NCBI RefSeq assembly: GCF_040183065.1
Contig: NC_091120.1
Coordinates: 71,698,708-71,762,707, forward strand
Length of the DNA: 64,000 nucleotides
Origin: Periplaneta americana
Taxonomy: Eukaryota > Arthropoda > Insecta > Blattodea > Blattidae
Direction: 5' to 3'
In this document: positions 10,700 to 23,561 of the stretch, in pieces
Numbering within the stretch: position 1 is the first letter of the stretch
How the letters are laid out: every line of letters starts with the position of its first letter
Made by a program: the position numbers and the translations under genes
Notes under the pieces: model-generated
The model's database searches: none
Told to the model about the DNA's origin: nothing
What the model saw: the letters and a program-made list of their open reading frames with translations, nothing else

Positions 10700-11929
10700 A
10701 TAGATCTAGGAATAACTCGGATTCTTTATTTGTAAGTGAATCTGACACAGGTGGAATTTCTTCTCTCTTAAAGAGACAAAATGTTTATATGTGAAATGTG
10801 TTTTCGGGAGTTACAGTGGGTCTCAAGGTATCGTTTTTGTCTCTCCTTAGTCTGACATGACACAATTTACATGTAACATAATCCCCATTTATTTAAAAAT
10901 AATCATTTTCGAACTCCTGTACAAATAAATGCGTCTTAGAGTCTTTCACGTTTGGCATACTTACTGTTAATTATATTCTTACGACTAATCAGATAGATAA
11001 CCACATGCATAAATCAAAACTAGACTACTATGTCCTGTCCTCTCTTCTGACAAAGTGACCTAGACATACAGGACTGTTTTTATTATCAGAACAGTACCTC
11101 TTCTCCTTGCCTTATGAGTATGACTGAGTAAATAAAGCACATGGGACGACAGGTAGGTCGCTACCCTCACTGCCCCCACCCACTACCGTCCTGATTTCTA
11201 ACTTGAAATCGCACTGTTTTCTTCTATCGGATCTAAAGTCTCTAAGCCTGTGTATCACCAAGTGAACGACAGCTTTGTGAATCTAATAGTGCATTTCGTA
11301 TAGATGGCACATCAGATTTAACTCTTAATTCGCTTTAAGAACACTTTTCATTTCTTGCTTTAACGACTAGTGGGACTTCTGCGGATTGGCATATATATTT
11401 CAACAATAATTATTCTTCCACATCTCGCGGGGTCAGTCATTCCTGGGTCATTCTCATGAAACCGGTCACTTTTGAAACCCAAAAATGGCAACAACTTAAA
11501 TTGTAAGGAGATTAATTTTTTGATAGGTATTGGTTAAAGGTGTGAAAGATAAGTCAGGTGTGTTAGTGGCCATGTCTAAATCTTCGTGAGCTACGAGAAA
11601 TAAAACAAAATCAATTTTCAGATTCCACGGTGTCCACAGCATCTCCACGGTGTCTACAGTTTTAATCCGTGGATTATTCCTTTGGCTCGGTAAAGGCAAT
11701 TTGATTTACACACCGACTTGAAATCAATACTGAAAATGAAATAAGTCACAAATTTTATTATTCATAATAATATTAACTGATTGTTATTAGATATAATGCG
11801 ATTGAGCCATGTTACAAAATGAAATAAGTATTTATGTTCGTTCGCAAACGTATTTAATTGATAATGTGAAGTATCACTAACAGTTATAAACGCATTAATT
11901 TATATGTTTATAAATAATAATACCATATT
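10700..11929. other. Unassigned stretch
   Basis: No domain or TIR pair recognised. A short direct repeat (TCCACGGTGTC[C/T]ACAG twice near 11625-11660) is the only internal structure seen. Confidence 0.3.
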
Positions 11930-11940
11930 GGATTACACTT

Positions 11941-12199
11941 TTTTACTTGGTTATTTAACGACGCTATATCACTACTCGGTTATTTGGCGTCGATGGAATT
12001 GGTGATAGCGAGATGGTATTTGGCTGGATGAGACCAGGGATTCGCCATAGATTATCTGACAGTGACCTTACGGTTGACGAAACCTCGAAAAAAAAAAAAC
12101 CCAACCAGGTAATCAGTCCAAGCGGGAATCGAACCCAAGCCCGAGCGAAACTCCGGATCGACTGGCAAGCGCCTCAGCCGACCGAGCTACGCCGGTGAC
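11941..12199 (-). mobile_element. tRNA-derived SINE, full length, 11-bp TSD
   Basis: Flanked by GGATTACACTT (11930-11940) and GGATTTCACTT (12200-12210), one mismatch. Reading minus: head GGCGTAGCTCGGTCGGCTGA (A box) and GGGTTCGATTCC (B box), body with a T-run, 3' end AGCGTCGTTAAATAACC. The same 3' end type occurs in the SINE at 41758. Confidence 0.9.
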
Positions 12200-12494
12200 G
12201 GATTTCACTTATTTCATGAAGATATTTGAATAGAAATAAGAAATGATTTACGGTTATAGTAATAAAAATAATGATAAATATTTGACCTTTAATTCTGATT
12301 CTTTTATAAGTACATACACACTTATGCCCTACAAAAAAATTAGGACCACTTCTGTAGAAGATACAAACCAACTTCTTTACACAAAAGAAAATTTTCAATG
12401 ACTCATACCACATTGAAATTTACACATATAACTCAATTAATTGAAAATTAACAAATTTTGATTTTCTTCACACCACTATAATGATGCGTCTTTA

Positions 12495-13270
12495 TTATAT
12501 CACGGGATGCTTGTACTCCAAACTGTGGCTACTCTTGTATCTGTAGGAATTATTCTGGCGAACAGCTGTGCGAGAAACTACTCTCTTACAGTGCTGCAGC
12601 ATTTTATACGTCTTAATTATTTTGCCACTTATGATGCGTCTTACTAATTGTTTACTTTTATATTCTACGGAAGAAAATGATTTTAATTGCTGTTCTAGCA
12701 ACTCTCCAAGGATCAGTTTCTTCTTTATGTCAGAAGGAACTGGACGCCCTCTTAGCAAAGTACGAACTGTAGTGCGCGAGGAAGTTTGGTTTGCTTTTTT
12801 CTTCTCTGTGATACGAGATGGAGTACAGCATAGGCTTATTTCATTTTTTTTTACACGTGAAAAAGATTTTCCAATTTTTATATTAAACGTTTAAGCTTAA
12901 TGTTTCGGTTTTTAGTTTTCGAATAACTTCACTACCTTTTATTAGCAGGAGAGCTTATTGTATCCTTTCCCAAATTACTATGATTACATTGTTGAATATG
13001 TTTGTTCTTAATTTTCGTGCAATATTCTCTCATCCATTCTCTTCGTTTTTCCTTCGCTCTCTTAATTTTCTATTAGTCATGGCCTAAACTGTCTTAATTT
13101 TTCCTTGCTTCTTCCTCTCAGCCCATATCTTACTCTCCGACGCTATGTAAGCAGCGTACTTTTCAGGATCTGCTTCCATCGTTAAACACTCTGGTTCTAT
13201 TTTCCTTGCAAGTTGCACGTTTCGAAAATTACGAACAGATTCAAAATGCCCCTTGTCCACAACAGAGAAT
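12495..13270 (-). pseudogene. Decayed basic-protein ORF (possible repeat protein)
   Basis: On the minus strand, reading leftwards, 13265-12990 gives a charged segment with DPEKYAAYIASESKIWAERK, KQGKIKTV, a stop, then AMTNRKLREREKRREWMREY. After stops, an open 87-codon frame (12495-12758) continues with LLRGRPVPSDIKK and Lys-rich sequence. The spacing of DPEKY, GK.K, MT..E and R.WRE resembles a repeat-borne arthropod protein I recall only loosely. Could be transposon-derived or a dead host retrocopy. Confidence 0.4.
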
Positions 13271-14184
13271 CAATCATGGTTGACTATAGCAGCAATCATC
13301 AGTACAGGAACAAATGGAATCTTGTCCAATGGCGGAGCTTACGAAAAATGTGATATTTACTTCCAAAAGTTCCCTTGTTCATTTCTCATTTGGATTTGTC
13401 ATCTTAGGTTTAATGCTTAATTGTACAGAGGATTAAACATCTTTATGCAATAATTTAATATGTTTCTGTTGGTAGTACCTCAATAGACACAGAGCATAAG
13501 AAACATAAATTTGAACGATCAGTACAGCTGTGAAACATATTCAAAGTTGTCTTGTTCTGTTGAGGTAAGTGGTGCATTGTAGGCTTTTATTTCTCTTACC
13601 GTTCTTTATTTTTACTCACATATTCTCAGTTTAATCATTGCATTAATTATTACGTTTTATTTCATCATAGCTTTTATCAAGAATATGGATGAACGACACC
13701 AGCCATCTACAAGTTTTGAGAGTGAGGTTAGGCGAGTATCTGATCTGGTGCAGTGACATCCTCACTTAAGGGAAAGGGTCCATCGCTTACTGAGCCTGCA
13801 CTTTGGAGAGGTCTGGGCTAACTTGCAATAGTTGGAATTTTACAAACAACTTAAGACTGTCAGTGATGTTCAAGTTGAGTTGCCATCTGAAGATGAAAAT
13901 GAGGCGGGTTTCATGGGCGATCTTGAAACTGCCAATGGCTAGAAACAATGTAAATACTATTTGCTATTTCGCTATTAATAGATAACTATGATTTATCAAA
14001 AGTCTGAATTGTATTCCATTCATTTTTCATCAATTTTGTGTTAATTTTATTGCTGGCCTTTCTTCTTTGTCTTAGTGGAGATGACAGAAGTATATATTTC
14101 TGTTATTTAGATTTATAAATTGCTTTTATTTTTCAGTATTTGTAGGCTATACTAAACAAGATAACATAGATTCGTTATTATTAT

Positions 14185-14186
<2 letters not shown>

Positions 14187-14228
<42 letters not shown>

Positions 14229-14243
14229 ACTACTACTACTACT
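14187..14243 (+). repeat. (GCT)n then (ACT)n microsatellite
   Basis: 14 GCT units followed by 5 ACT units; the switch suggests one point change that then spread. Confidence 0.95.
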
Positions 14244-14286
14244 AAATATTGTGTTTCTTTCTGTCACTAACAAAATGCTGCAAGAA

Positions 14287-14370
14287 CAAAATGCCCCTTG
14301 TCCATTTCAAACAGTTCCAAAATCGCCCTTCTCCATAAAACAATTCCAAAATGACCCTTGTCCAAGTAAG
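14287..14370 (-). repeat. Three imperfect ~30-bp tandem repeats
   Basis: Each unit carries AAAATG(or C)NCCCTTGTCC-like sequence. A single related unit lies at 13245-13265 next to the basic-protein ORF. On minus the core reads GGACAAGGGGCATTTTG. Confidence 0.6.
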
Positions 14371-14639
14371 TAACCTTATTTTCAACAAAACCAATAAGAA
14401 TTTGGAGTTAATTCTTTCAGAATGCCATTCTACAATCATGAATAAACAAAATACAAAAGTTTCATTAACATTTTCCAATTAAAAATATCAATAAAAAGTT
14501 TTTATCACATTCCCTAAAATTAAACAGCATGGACAAGGATTCTTTTGGAATTGGAGCCTATATTTCACTATATTCTACTACATTCCTCAATCTGCAGAAT
14601 TATAGCCTATGGCTTCTCCTCTGTATAGACTACAATTCC

Positions 14640-14725
14640 ACCATCGCCGAGATTTCAACTCTGGTCTGCGGTCGTTGTAAAGCAATGCTCTGCCTACTGA
14701 GCTATCAAGGCGACTATCCATGCAA
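14640..14725 (-). repeat. tRNA-like SINE head, degraded
   Basis: Minus strand: GATAGCTCAGTAGGCAGAGC (strong A box) and AGAGTTGAAATC (weak B box). No tail or TSD recognised. Confidence 0.55.
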
Positions 14726-14999
14726 CTCACTACTAACTGTATTAAATTTGCTTTAATCGCTACCGTCGTAAATACCTTAAAGATTAAGGAGAACTAATAA
14801 TATTTTATGAAACAATTTAAAAGTATTAGAGTCTCAATCTTAAATTCCATGGTTATAATTTTTACATTTTAGGCCATATATTTAAGCATACTTCTACAGT
14901 TTTAGGTCATAGAAATGTTAGCCATAACGATAACAAACATGAACCTGTTAAGTCCAATGAGCATAGATGAAGATAAAGTCATTTGATGTGACGTGAGTC

Positions 15000-16990
15000 G
15001 TCATCCAGCACGCAATCAGGTGGTGACGTTTAAGTCGATAGTTGAGAAAGTGTAAATGTTAAGTTTCCTTCAAATTCAAATTTGCGAAGCAAATCCTGTG
15101 GTAACTCCCACCCTCCACCCTCTTATCAGGAGCTTGCGTCACTTTTATCACCGGTTTAGCATGTCGGGCTTTTCAGTTCCATTCTCGCTGCGCTACCGGC
15201 CCGACGCTGCTGACCATCGCACTCAGGGGACACGCCACTGTAAGTCCAAGTAACACGTTTTAAGAATATACTAAGGTGAAATTTTGTAACTTTTTTATTC
15301 GACTTTTCGTTTTAACATTAAAAATTGTATATGGTTCAGAGCACCTCTCCACAAATTTTTATAAAGCTAGACCCTTAATCAGGAGTTTCGGTAGACATTT
15401 CATTAAAAGGTTGCACCCTCTCTATGGTCCTTCAAACTTTTAAACTCAATTTTCGGTATTTGCATTTATTTTTAATTGTTTACTAAAAACACTACTCCTT
15501 CTCCAGATGTTGAACTATGTGTCTGATTTTTTTACGTTTTTCTTATAGACGTGCCTAAAAAAACTTTCTATCAGGATGTTCCTGAAACCTCAAAATGTTT
15601 GGGGAAATATTTGTTTTCCTGCTACACATCACAATAAATTTTACCTAGTTTTTATATTTGCCTATATGAAACAATTTGTTCTTAGGTCTTAAATAATATG
15701 AATACATTATTACACAAACAGTCAAAATTGCTAAGGAAAACTATAAAAAAAAAGAAAAACACATGTCAGCTATTTTCGTTCAACTGGTATTTTATCCTTC
15801 TCTCTATTGTATTGGACATGGGCCGTTTTTGGAGTCTATAAACATTTAAAATAGTAGCAAATGTGTCCTTAACTCAATTTCATTAAAAATGACTAAGGCT
15901 GTTTTTGTAATAATGTCTTCATATTCTGAAAAAATAAAATAAACAGCGCATTATGTCTCAGGTAGTTTGAATGTTATGTGACATAAATTCTAGGCAAAAT
16001 TTTTGAAATTTGTAGGAGTAGTCATTTTTCAAAATATAATTTAAATTCACAAATACGATATAATTTTGGACCAAATAACAATAAATGTTGTACAGAGGCT
16101 ATTTATAAGGAGCATATTTGTACAAATTTTCAAAGATCTAGCTCAAACGGTTAAGTAAACTCAAATTTTACCTCAGTGGATTTTATGTAGGCCTATTTTG
16201 TGCACTGTAGGTGTTGGATTTTTAGGTTCATGTAAACACTATGCATTTTCTGATGGTGAAAATGACCTTCTTGAGATTCTGGAGACAGAATTTTTTTCCT
16301 ACAACTACTAATTGTTGTTGAAATAAAATTAACGATTCCTTGCAATATAATACTCTAGCTAATGACAAGTAAACTGTTCAACCTTTTCAGTTCTTCTTTC
16401 CACTAAATTTTTGTATCCACCTTCACATGTCATGAAGTCATACAAGAAGCTTTTATTACCTTGGCATTGGAGTAAAATTGGCACCATGCTCCGACAGCCT
16501 TTTACCTTCGGGAAAGACGTGGTTCTCAACTGACAGTGACCTAAGTGGCCTTCAGGGCTATTCTGGAAGTCCTGGTAGCGAGAAAAATTCCTTCACAACC
16601 CGGGTTTGAACTTTCCTCTCTGTAGCCAGTTTCTCTAGAATTTGCCCGACTAGGAATCTACCAAATTCCTTCGCTTAAGTTAATTAACATATTGTTGCAA
16701 AACCTCGTAAATGCAATGGCTGGTGAAATAAAGGTTTCGGGCTTAACGGTTGGAAAATATCGATCCTCAATGATTTATGAACGTTTGTAGAAGAATTAAC
16801 AAAATATTTTCCGAAAATTACATAATTCAAAACCACGTACATTTGAATGATAGCATTCCTGTTAATACAAAACCTCATATAGTTAATGTTTGGATGTATA
16901 AGAGTTTTTTATGTTTTATCATGTTAACATAAATTATGTGATAGATGGTCAGTGCGAGATTTTGGTACTTATTTTTTGTGAAAGCACTTG
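15000..16990. other. Unassigned stretch
   Basis: About 2 kb with no reliable coding motif. An AACCCGGGTTTGAAC near 16598 resembles a B box without a partner. Confidence 0.3.
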
Positions 16991-17004
16991 CTTACGTTGC
17001 ATAG

Positions 17005-17123
17005 GTCTGCGCACCTCGCAGCCATAGAAACCACTTACTATCTCTCCTGTAGTCCGGATTTGTGCGAGGCGGGCCTCGCATCTCGCACGTCACTTGCATC
17101 GGTTCAGAAAAACTAAGGCTTTA
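17005..17123 (-). mobile_element. Half copy of the 40.6-kb foldback MITE
   Basis: Matches the centre and right arm of the palindrome at 40610-40820: CACCTCGCAGCCATAGAAAC, then GTCCGGATTTGTGCGAGG, ending GGTTCAGAAAAACTAAGGC. Left arm absent. Confidence 0.75.
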
Positions 17124-17257
17124 GCCGACACTGTTGTTCCGGCATCTGACGGCGAGATTGTTGCAAATGGCAACGATATGGGTGAAAAATTGATAAATTT
17201 CGTACGGAATCATTTCAGGAGAGCTATTTTAAGCTCCTGACATTCAAAGTTTCATAT

Positions 17258-17332
17258 GGTAGTACCTGAATGACATGATTACGTTTCTCTATGCGACATC
17301 ACAGAAACGTAACCATGTCAATCAGGTACTAT
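17258..17332. repeat. Inverted repeat, ~30-bp arms
   Basis: GTAGTACCTGAATGACATGA on the left pairs with TCAATCAGGTACTATC on the right, with GATTACGTTTCT / AGAAACGTAACC completing the stem around an 11-14-base loop. Confidence 0.7.
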
Positions 17333-17941
17333 CATCGTGTGATAGATGAAAGAAACTCACTGTCCGATATTACCCGATGTCCGATACTACCCGACTCTCC
17401 ACTACAATTTATCGAATAATAATTATAAAACATAACAGTAAAAGAGAATGTGTGGCAGATGATTGGGAAAACCTAATAAGTTTAGTGTAACTTAACAATT
17501 TGTATCTTATTATATATTTTAATAGGTTATCCTGGCTCTTTAATTAACTGCAATATTAAAAATATATATTTCCTCATATAGTCAGAAAGAGTGATGATTA
17601 ATTTAAAATAAAATAAATAGCATTAACCTCAATTTTGTTTCATGTCACATTGCTTCTTCATTGATTTCTTATTAGATCAGAAATGCCGATACCGTTTATG
17701 GGAGATTATTTAATGATAACTTAACTCTTTGAATTTCCACAAGATTATTTTGACATAATTAACATAAACATATTTCTTATACACAATAAAATGTATTTAT
17801 TGCTGCTGTTTCTACAGTAAATAACTGGTCGTGATCAGAGGTTACAGTATTCTTCCATCTCTCCCTATGAAATGAACAGGTTGGGAACCCCTGCATTAAG
17901 GTATAAAGTAGATATTATAAACTTGTTTCGTAATATAATAT

Positions 17942-18290
17942 TTACTTACTTACTTACTTATTTACTTACTTACTTACTTACTGGCTTTTAAGGAACCCGG
18001 AGGTTCATTTCCGCCCTCACATAAGCCCACCATCGGTCCCTATCCTGAGCAAGATTAATCTAGTGTCTATCATCATATCCCACCTCCCTCAAATCCATTT
18101 TAATATTATCTTCCCATCTACGTCTCGGCCTCCTCAAAGGTCTTTTTCCCTCCGACCTCCCAACTAAATCTCTATATGCATTTCTGGATTTGCCCATACG
18201 TGCTACATGCCCTGCTCATCTCAAACGTCTGGATTTAATGTTCCTAATTATGTCAGGTGAAGAATACAATGCGTGCAGTTCTGTGTTTAC
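17942..18290 (-). pseudogene. LINE 3' end, copy 2
   Basis: Same family as 10335. The (TTAC)n tail at 17942-17982 is followed by TGGCTTTTAAGGAACCCGG. Homology ends near GTGCAGTTCTGTGTTTA, before the reverse transcriptase region. Confidence 0.8.
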
Positions 18291-18299
18291 TGAACAAAG

Positions 18300-20190
18300 C
18301 ATGTGGACGATTTGCCTAAAATTTAATATCTCTTCTTATTTCTATACCGCAGTATGTTTTGAACTGATTATTTTCAAGGACTGCCGGTGGTTTATATCTG
18401 TAGGATAATTTGCTCTATTTCTGTAGTGTGGTGGTGTTGACTGTCTTTTGACTATATTGCTAGCCAAGTTATTACAGAAGAACCCCGATTATCCGTCACC
18501 CTATTAACCGATCTATGGATTACTCGACTGTCTTCCTCATTTTTTTATGCAGACTGAGACCTTTTTTGATACAGAAAAAATAAGAACTATTGTAAATGAC
18601 GTTATTACTCTATTATTTTTTCTAGAGAGGTTATTCCAATAATTCTTTACGGTTACAATGCAAGTGGTAGGAATGCTTCCACTGTCGGCAACAGAAACGG
18701 TTAGCCCTATTTGTAGGAGGGCTATGTTGTGCTAAGTACAGGGACATCATTTTATTTTTACTAACATTTTTAATATTAACTTGCCTATACCTCTGGATCT
18801 ACGCCGTTTGCTACCCCCTTCCACGACTGGAGTTCGATGATACTGGCGTAATATACAAACGAATCACTTTACTAGATACAGGAGGGAAGAAAAGTAGTTC
18901 ATCCATTTACGTAAACTAGGAAATATTGCGCTTTTGAATTTGATCATTTTCATTAGGTTTTTGTTTAACCAAAATACAGTACAGTATTAAGAATGAGTGT
19001 TGTTACTCACGAACTGAGCTGTCCATGTGGACGTATTCATTATGCAGTGTATATTATACTGTCTACAGCACATTAGCTTACAATATAGAGAACGAAGTTA
19101 AATTGAAAAATAATCATAATATGGATATTTCAACAGATTTTTTTTAATGGTGGTCGTTCATTTCGATACAGGCTTCAGTTCTAATGTGCATATTATCGCA
19201 CTATAGACTATTGTACCTAATCCCAATTACCAGTTTCGTTCTTCGTACTAGTAACTTATGTTGAAATAATCTGTACCTACTCTATAAAAGGGTACCTTAC
19301 GTACTGTAAATTCAATCTTCACTTCTGCCCGATCCGAAAAGATAGAATTACTCAGACATACTATCTACTGTCCGTCCAAGTGGTTATGTCGTAGGGTCGT
19401 AGAAAGGGAGGAAATCACGTGACAGTTAATTACTTAACAAGGCCCTTTTATTTAAGTTATTTTAAGCAGTTGTATAATATTACGTAGACGTCCAATTCCT
19501 AACAGAAATTAATGTTCTGAGAAAGGATCTAAGACAGCCCAGCCACTAGCTGGCGAATAAAAGCTGGTGGGGGAAACCGGGATACGACGTAGCCAAATGG
19601 ACGACAGTACCTGTGCGAAAATGATTCAATATTGAAAGCCCTTTCTTCACTGGAAAACGTGAACATATTTTTGGAACGTACTGTTTACTATGACCGTAAG
19701 GCTATTATGACTGTATATGCAGTCTTGGATCTGTGTGGAGGACGGTTGAACTTCATTAGTAGAAGGGGTGGGAGTGAGTACATTCAAAAACTCAGATACA
19801 ATAAAAATTGAAGTAAAAATAAAATGCTGTCCCTCTTTTAGAGTAGAAATAATGGAGCAGTGTGACAAAAGAAAACTGTGGCTCCTGTCGCAACAGAATC
19901 TTATTGATTTCCTCTGTATACAAGTTTAAATCTGTCATTAGTTGGATTCTTCTTATCCCCTCTCTTTTAACACCATTACCGTGCTCCCTTTATATTTGAA
20001 ACTGTGCGTGATAATTATGTTGAATAACGGATAAAGCACGTGTCTGTCCATTGCTGCACATAAAATGTTTAATAATTTTAACAAATTAAACCAAAATATT
20101 GAAGGAATAAGTAGTTGATAGTATAACTTTTTTCAACATTTAACACTTTATATCACTCAAGATTTAGTAAGGAAACAACTTTTTAGTATT
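18300..20190. other. Mostly unassigned; possible Tigger end and TATA element
   Basis: At 18475 TA is followed by CAGAAGAACCCCGATTATCC, which resembles the terminal repeat of pogo/Tigger transposons, but the other end was not found. At 19283 TATAAAAG lies 31 bases upstream of the A of TCAATCT. No ORF is attached to either. Confidence 0.35.
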
Positions 20191-20199
20191 GAATTGAAA

Positions 20200-20540
20200 C
20201 TAAGTTGATAATTACCTTAGTTGACTAGTTTTGACAGAACTGTTAGTCATCTTCAGGACTAATGAGGTCCTTGTTTTAATAATATTAACTTTCTAGTGTT
20301 AAATTGAAAACTAAATGGCAGCCTGAATAAATTCTGCTTCACAGGGAGCTTTACCTGAAAGCTAGATTTCCATAAATGGCAAATTATTTAGTTGACTAGT
20401 TTGGACTGCACTGTTACAACCAGTGAGGTCCTAATTTGCTTTCGGTTTCTTCTGAAGATGGGTGTGTTTGTGCTCGGTAGTGTGGAGTCAAATAGGGTAT
20501 GTATTCTGAAATTTAATTGTACATTGAGGATATGTTTTGT
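20200..20540 (-). mobile_element. Penelope-like 3' region (tentative)
   Basis: 20455-20525 aligns with 49240-49305, the region beyond the GIY-YIG fragment: GGGTGTGTTTGTG, then GTGGAGTCAAA, then TATTCTGAAATTTAAT. A GTCATCTTCAGGAC near 20248 parallels GGTCATCTTCAGAAC at 49195. No coding region remains. Confidence 0.45.
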
Positions 20541-20579
20541 TGTGATGTTTGTTCCTTATAATCCAATCATGCTTATAAC

Positions 20580-21463
20580 CAAAGCTCGGAACTTGGGGAC
20601 TTGTGTCGTGTGTATGAGTAAGGTTACAGGTACAACGTACACAAAGCTCACGCTGCAAGTGCTCAGGGACAGTCGTATGCACTAAGAAAGTGGCCATAAC
20701 TAATGACAGGAAGAAGGACGAAGAAACTGTTATGTCGAAGCCAATGACATTCAGAGAATTAAAGGTAAACGGTCTGTTTGAGGAAATAGAAAATACGTGT
20801 TATTTCGAATGGGTATTATAGAAGTTTGAAAATACATTTTTTTTTTAATTTAAGATACAGAATTTCGTGGAGAATTCGGAGGAGATACATTATTTTTTTC
20901 GAATGGAGAGTTTATATTTTGTAAGTTGTGCCACACACAAACTAGAGGCTGGAAACGAAATTCATTGAAAGGCATTGCAGTCCCTCAAATTGTAGAAAAA
21001 TCTGTCCATAGGCATGGATCGAAACGTAGAAGGGCTTGCCCTAGTAGTGACACACTAATTGAAAACTATTTTCGAGAAAAATTTAGGATATACTTATCTT
21101 TCTCAGATACGAGATCAGCTAGTAACTGCTGAAAATCGAACAGAAAACAGTAAAAGTGAAAAAATTCAGTATTTTAAGTCTACTACCGAAAAATCTTCGA
21201 ATGTATGTAGTCATACACTGTAATAAAATGTACACAGCATAACAGTAAATTTGATATATTTTTCATGTTTATTTTTATTATATATATGCTATGAAATTAC
21301 GTGTTTCAACCTACCATAATATTATCAATATGTTGTCGCAGCCAGAAACCACATTTGTAGCACAACTGACAGTACCTCCGTGCTGGAAGCGGGAGTATGT
21401 TTACATTGAAGTCCGGTCGCTTAGTCACGTGCAAAGACACAAGTCCCCAAGTTCCGAGCTTTG
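20580..21463 (+). mobile_element. hAT-like element with perfect 8-bp TSD
   Basis: CTTATAAC occurs at 20572-20579 and 21464-21471. Between them, CAAAGCTCGGAACTTGGGGA and its inverse form TIRs of about 28 bp. 8-bp TSDs and CA...TG ends fit hAT. A plus frame near 20870-21132 reads FIFCKLCHTQTRGWK, a C-x2-C start like the BED-type finger at 9365-9480. No catalytic domain, so non-autonomous. Confidence 0.85.
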
Positions 21464-21604
21464 CTTATAACAACAATCACGAACAGCATAAATGTTTCAA
21501 ACCATTATTACAGTCATTTTTTAATATCCATCGTGTATCTCAGAAATAACAGCCAATTACAAAGACCGGAAGCGGGTTCCATGGTCCAAAGCGATGGTAT
21601 TTGA

Positions 21605-21729
21605 TTAAGCCTTGGTTTTTCTGAACCGACGCATGCGACGTGCGAGGTGCGAGGCCCGCCTCGAACAAATCCGGAATACACGAGAGATAGTGAGTGGTTT
21701 CTATAACTGCGAGATGCGAGGTCTGCGAC
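21605..21729 (+). mobile_element. Half copy of the 40.6-kb foldback MITE (left arm)
   Basis: TAAGCCTTGGTTTTTCTGAA through GAGATAGTGAGTGGTTTCTA and into the centre. The right arm is absent and a SINE follows directly. Confidence 0.75.
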
Positions 21730-21737
21730 GATGCGAG

Positions 21738-21930
21738 AGAAGAGGGATTCAGTCCGGTGCTGTGGATTGAACTTCAGCGTAGCTCAGTGGTTAGAGCACT
21801 TGGTACGTAGAACCAAGGACTCGGGTTCGATCCCCGGCGCCGGAGCGAAATTTTTTCTCCTCTATAATCATTGTTACCATAACAGATATATTCTGTAGAA
21901 CCAAAAATTAATGTTTACGTAGATAGCTAT
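21738..21930 (+). mobile_element. tRNA-derived SINE (main family), full length
   Basis: Head GTAGCTCAGTGGTTAGAGC (A box), anticodon-like arm TTGGT-ACGTAGA-ACCAA, B box GGGTTCGATCCCC. Body TCATTGTTACCATAACAG, tail CCAAAAATTAATGTTTACG. An extra leader GGGATTCAGTCCGGTGCTG precedes the head. Not a functional tRNA: the 7-base loop lacks the U before the anticodon, and no acceptor stem closes in place. Confidence 0.85.
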
Positions 21931-22689
21931 AGTGTTGGTGGTGGTAGTAGGTCAGGTAATAGAGGAAGTAGTAGTGGCGGTAATACGAGTAGTAGTAAAT
22001 ATAGCGAAAATAGGAGTAGTAGTATTTTATTTAACGAGTTTTCAACTGCAGTGTTTTTGAGCTTCGATATTCGACGTGGTGAAAAATAGTCGACAAATTT
22101 TCTTTTGAGTTGTTCATCAGGAGCAGAGATTTGTACGTGTTGAAAATTTACCACACGAACTTTTCAGATTCACTTCCTTCCCGAAGGAAACCACGTTCTT
22201 TAAAAGAGGACCAAGATGAAATTTGAATTTTCTAAACATATACTGATAGAAACTTATAGTAGCCTATACGGTACTTTATACTGTATATACATACAAATTC
22301 TGATATAAATCAATTTAAAACTCTAGAAGTAATTATGCTTTTTCTTTAAGACAACAAGATTTCGTAAAAAAAAAATCTGTCTTCTTAGTATACATTATAG
22401 TTGTTACACTGAATTTTTTTCATGCTTGCTTTCCCAAAGGTTTAATTAACACTAAAGCAGATAGATATTTGCATCTTATTAGCTCATACACTTTAAAAGA
22501 GACTTAAGTTTGATAAAAGATCCGAAACATTGTGTAATTTTTTTAAATTGCAACTGTTATATATTTTTTCCCAAATATTAATTATAAAAAGCTACAATTT
22601 ATTTAAAATAAGCACAAAGTGGTTGCTCTAGAGCAATATTTGTAGGAGAAGGTAAATTTAAAAACAGAACAATTACAAAAAAAAAAAAA

Positions 22690-23130
22690 ATAAAGTGCGG
22701 GAGGACTCTCACTCTGAGAAAGGAACAGAGATTAAGGGTGTTTGAGAATAAGGTTCTTAGGAAAATATTTGGGGCCAAAAGGGATGAAGTTACAGGTGAA
22801 TGAAGAAAGTTACACAACCGTAGAAATGCACGCATTGTATTCTTCACCTAACATAATTAAGGAACATTAAATTCAGACGTTTGTAGCACGCATGTAGCGC
22901 GTATGGGCGAATCCATAAATGTATATAGAGTGTTAGTTGGGAGGCCAGAGGGTAAAAGACCTTTGAGAAGGCCGAGACGTAGATGGGAGGATAATATTGA
23001 ATGGATTTGAGGGAGGTGGGTTATGATGGTAGAGACTAGATTAATCTCGCACAGGATAGGGACTGATGGCGGGCTTATGTGAGGGCGGCAATGAACCTCC
23101 GGGTTCCTTAAAAGCCATTTGTAAGTAAGT
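22690..23130 (+). pseudogene. LINE 3' end, copy 3
   Basis: Plus frames carry RVFENKV and IFGAKRDEV, then VLVGRPEGK and the end GGGTTCCTTAAAAGCC with a GTAA-type tail. Several stops. Same family as 10335, 17942 and 28455. Confidence 0.8.
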
Positions 23131-23310
23131 AAGTAGGTAAGGAGGGAGGTACACCATTGGCTTGCAGAATTTTGTTTTATCTCAGCTACTATGTAAGTAA
23201 AATGAACAAAAGTTTTCATGTTTAATATACATACATCACACTTGAAAAACACTATCCAGTATGTTGAAATAGCTAATTATTACCTGTAAAAATAATATAA
23301 AATTTGTATA

Positions 23311-23553
23311 ATTGAAGGGTTCAGAGCCATAGTGGGCCAAGCGCCATTTATTAAAAACGGAGAAAGCAAGGCTTAAAGTTAAGTGAATGCCATAGTTTAA
23401 TGAAAACTGACATATCATTTAGTTTTAATGTGTATACTTTATATTACTTGCTATATGTTTCCATTGAATTATTGTAATAACTTCATTTTAACCTTTGTTT
23501 TCTACGGTTTTAGTAAATGACGCTTGGTCCACTATGGTTCTGAACCCTTCAAT
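23311..23553. mobile_element. Foldback MITE A (40-bp TIR, TA TSD)
   Basis: Arms begin ATTGAAGGGTTCAGAGCCAT and ATTGAAGGGTTCAGAACCAT (minus) and stay similar for about 100 bases. TA at 23309-23310 and 23554-23555. Confidence 0.85.
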
Positions 23554-23561
23554 TATGTTCA

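Noticed and set aside
10333..10794. 153-codon plus-strand ORF
   Set aside because: It is the antisense of the LINE 3' end at 10335-10690; the same strand-flipped frame is broken in the other copies.
17872..17895. Right end of a hAT (GGTTGGGAACCCCTG)
   Set aside because: The end motif is suggestive, but no left TIR or TSD was found.
21775..21850. Functional tRNA gene
   Set aside because: Good A and B boxes, but the anticodon loop lacks U33, no acceptor stem closes in place, and a SINE body follows.
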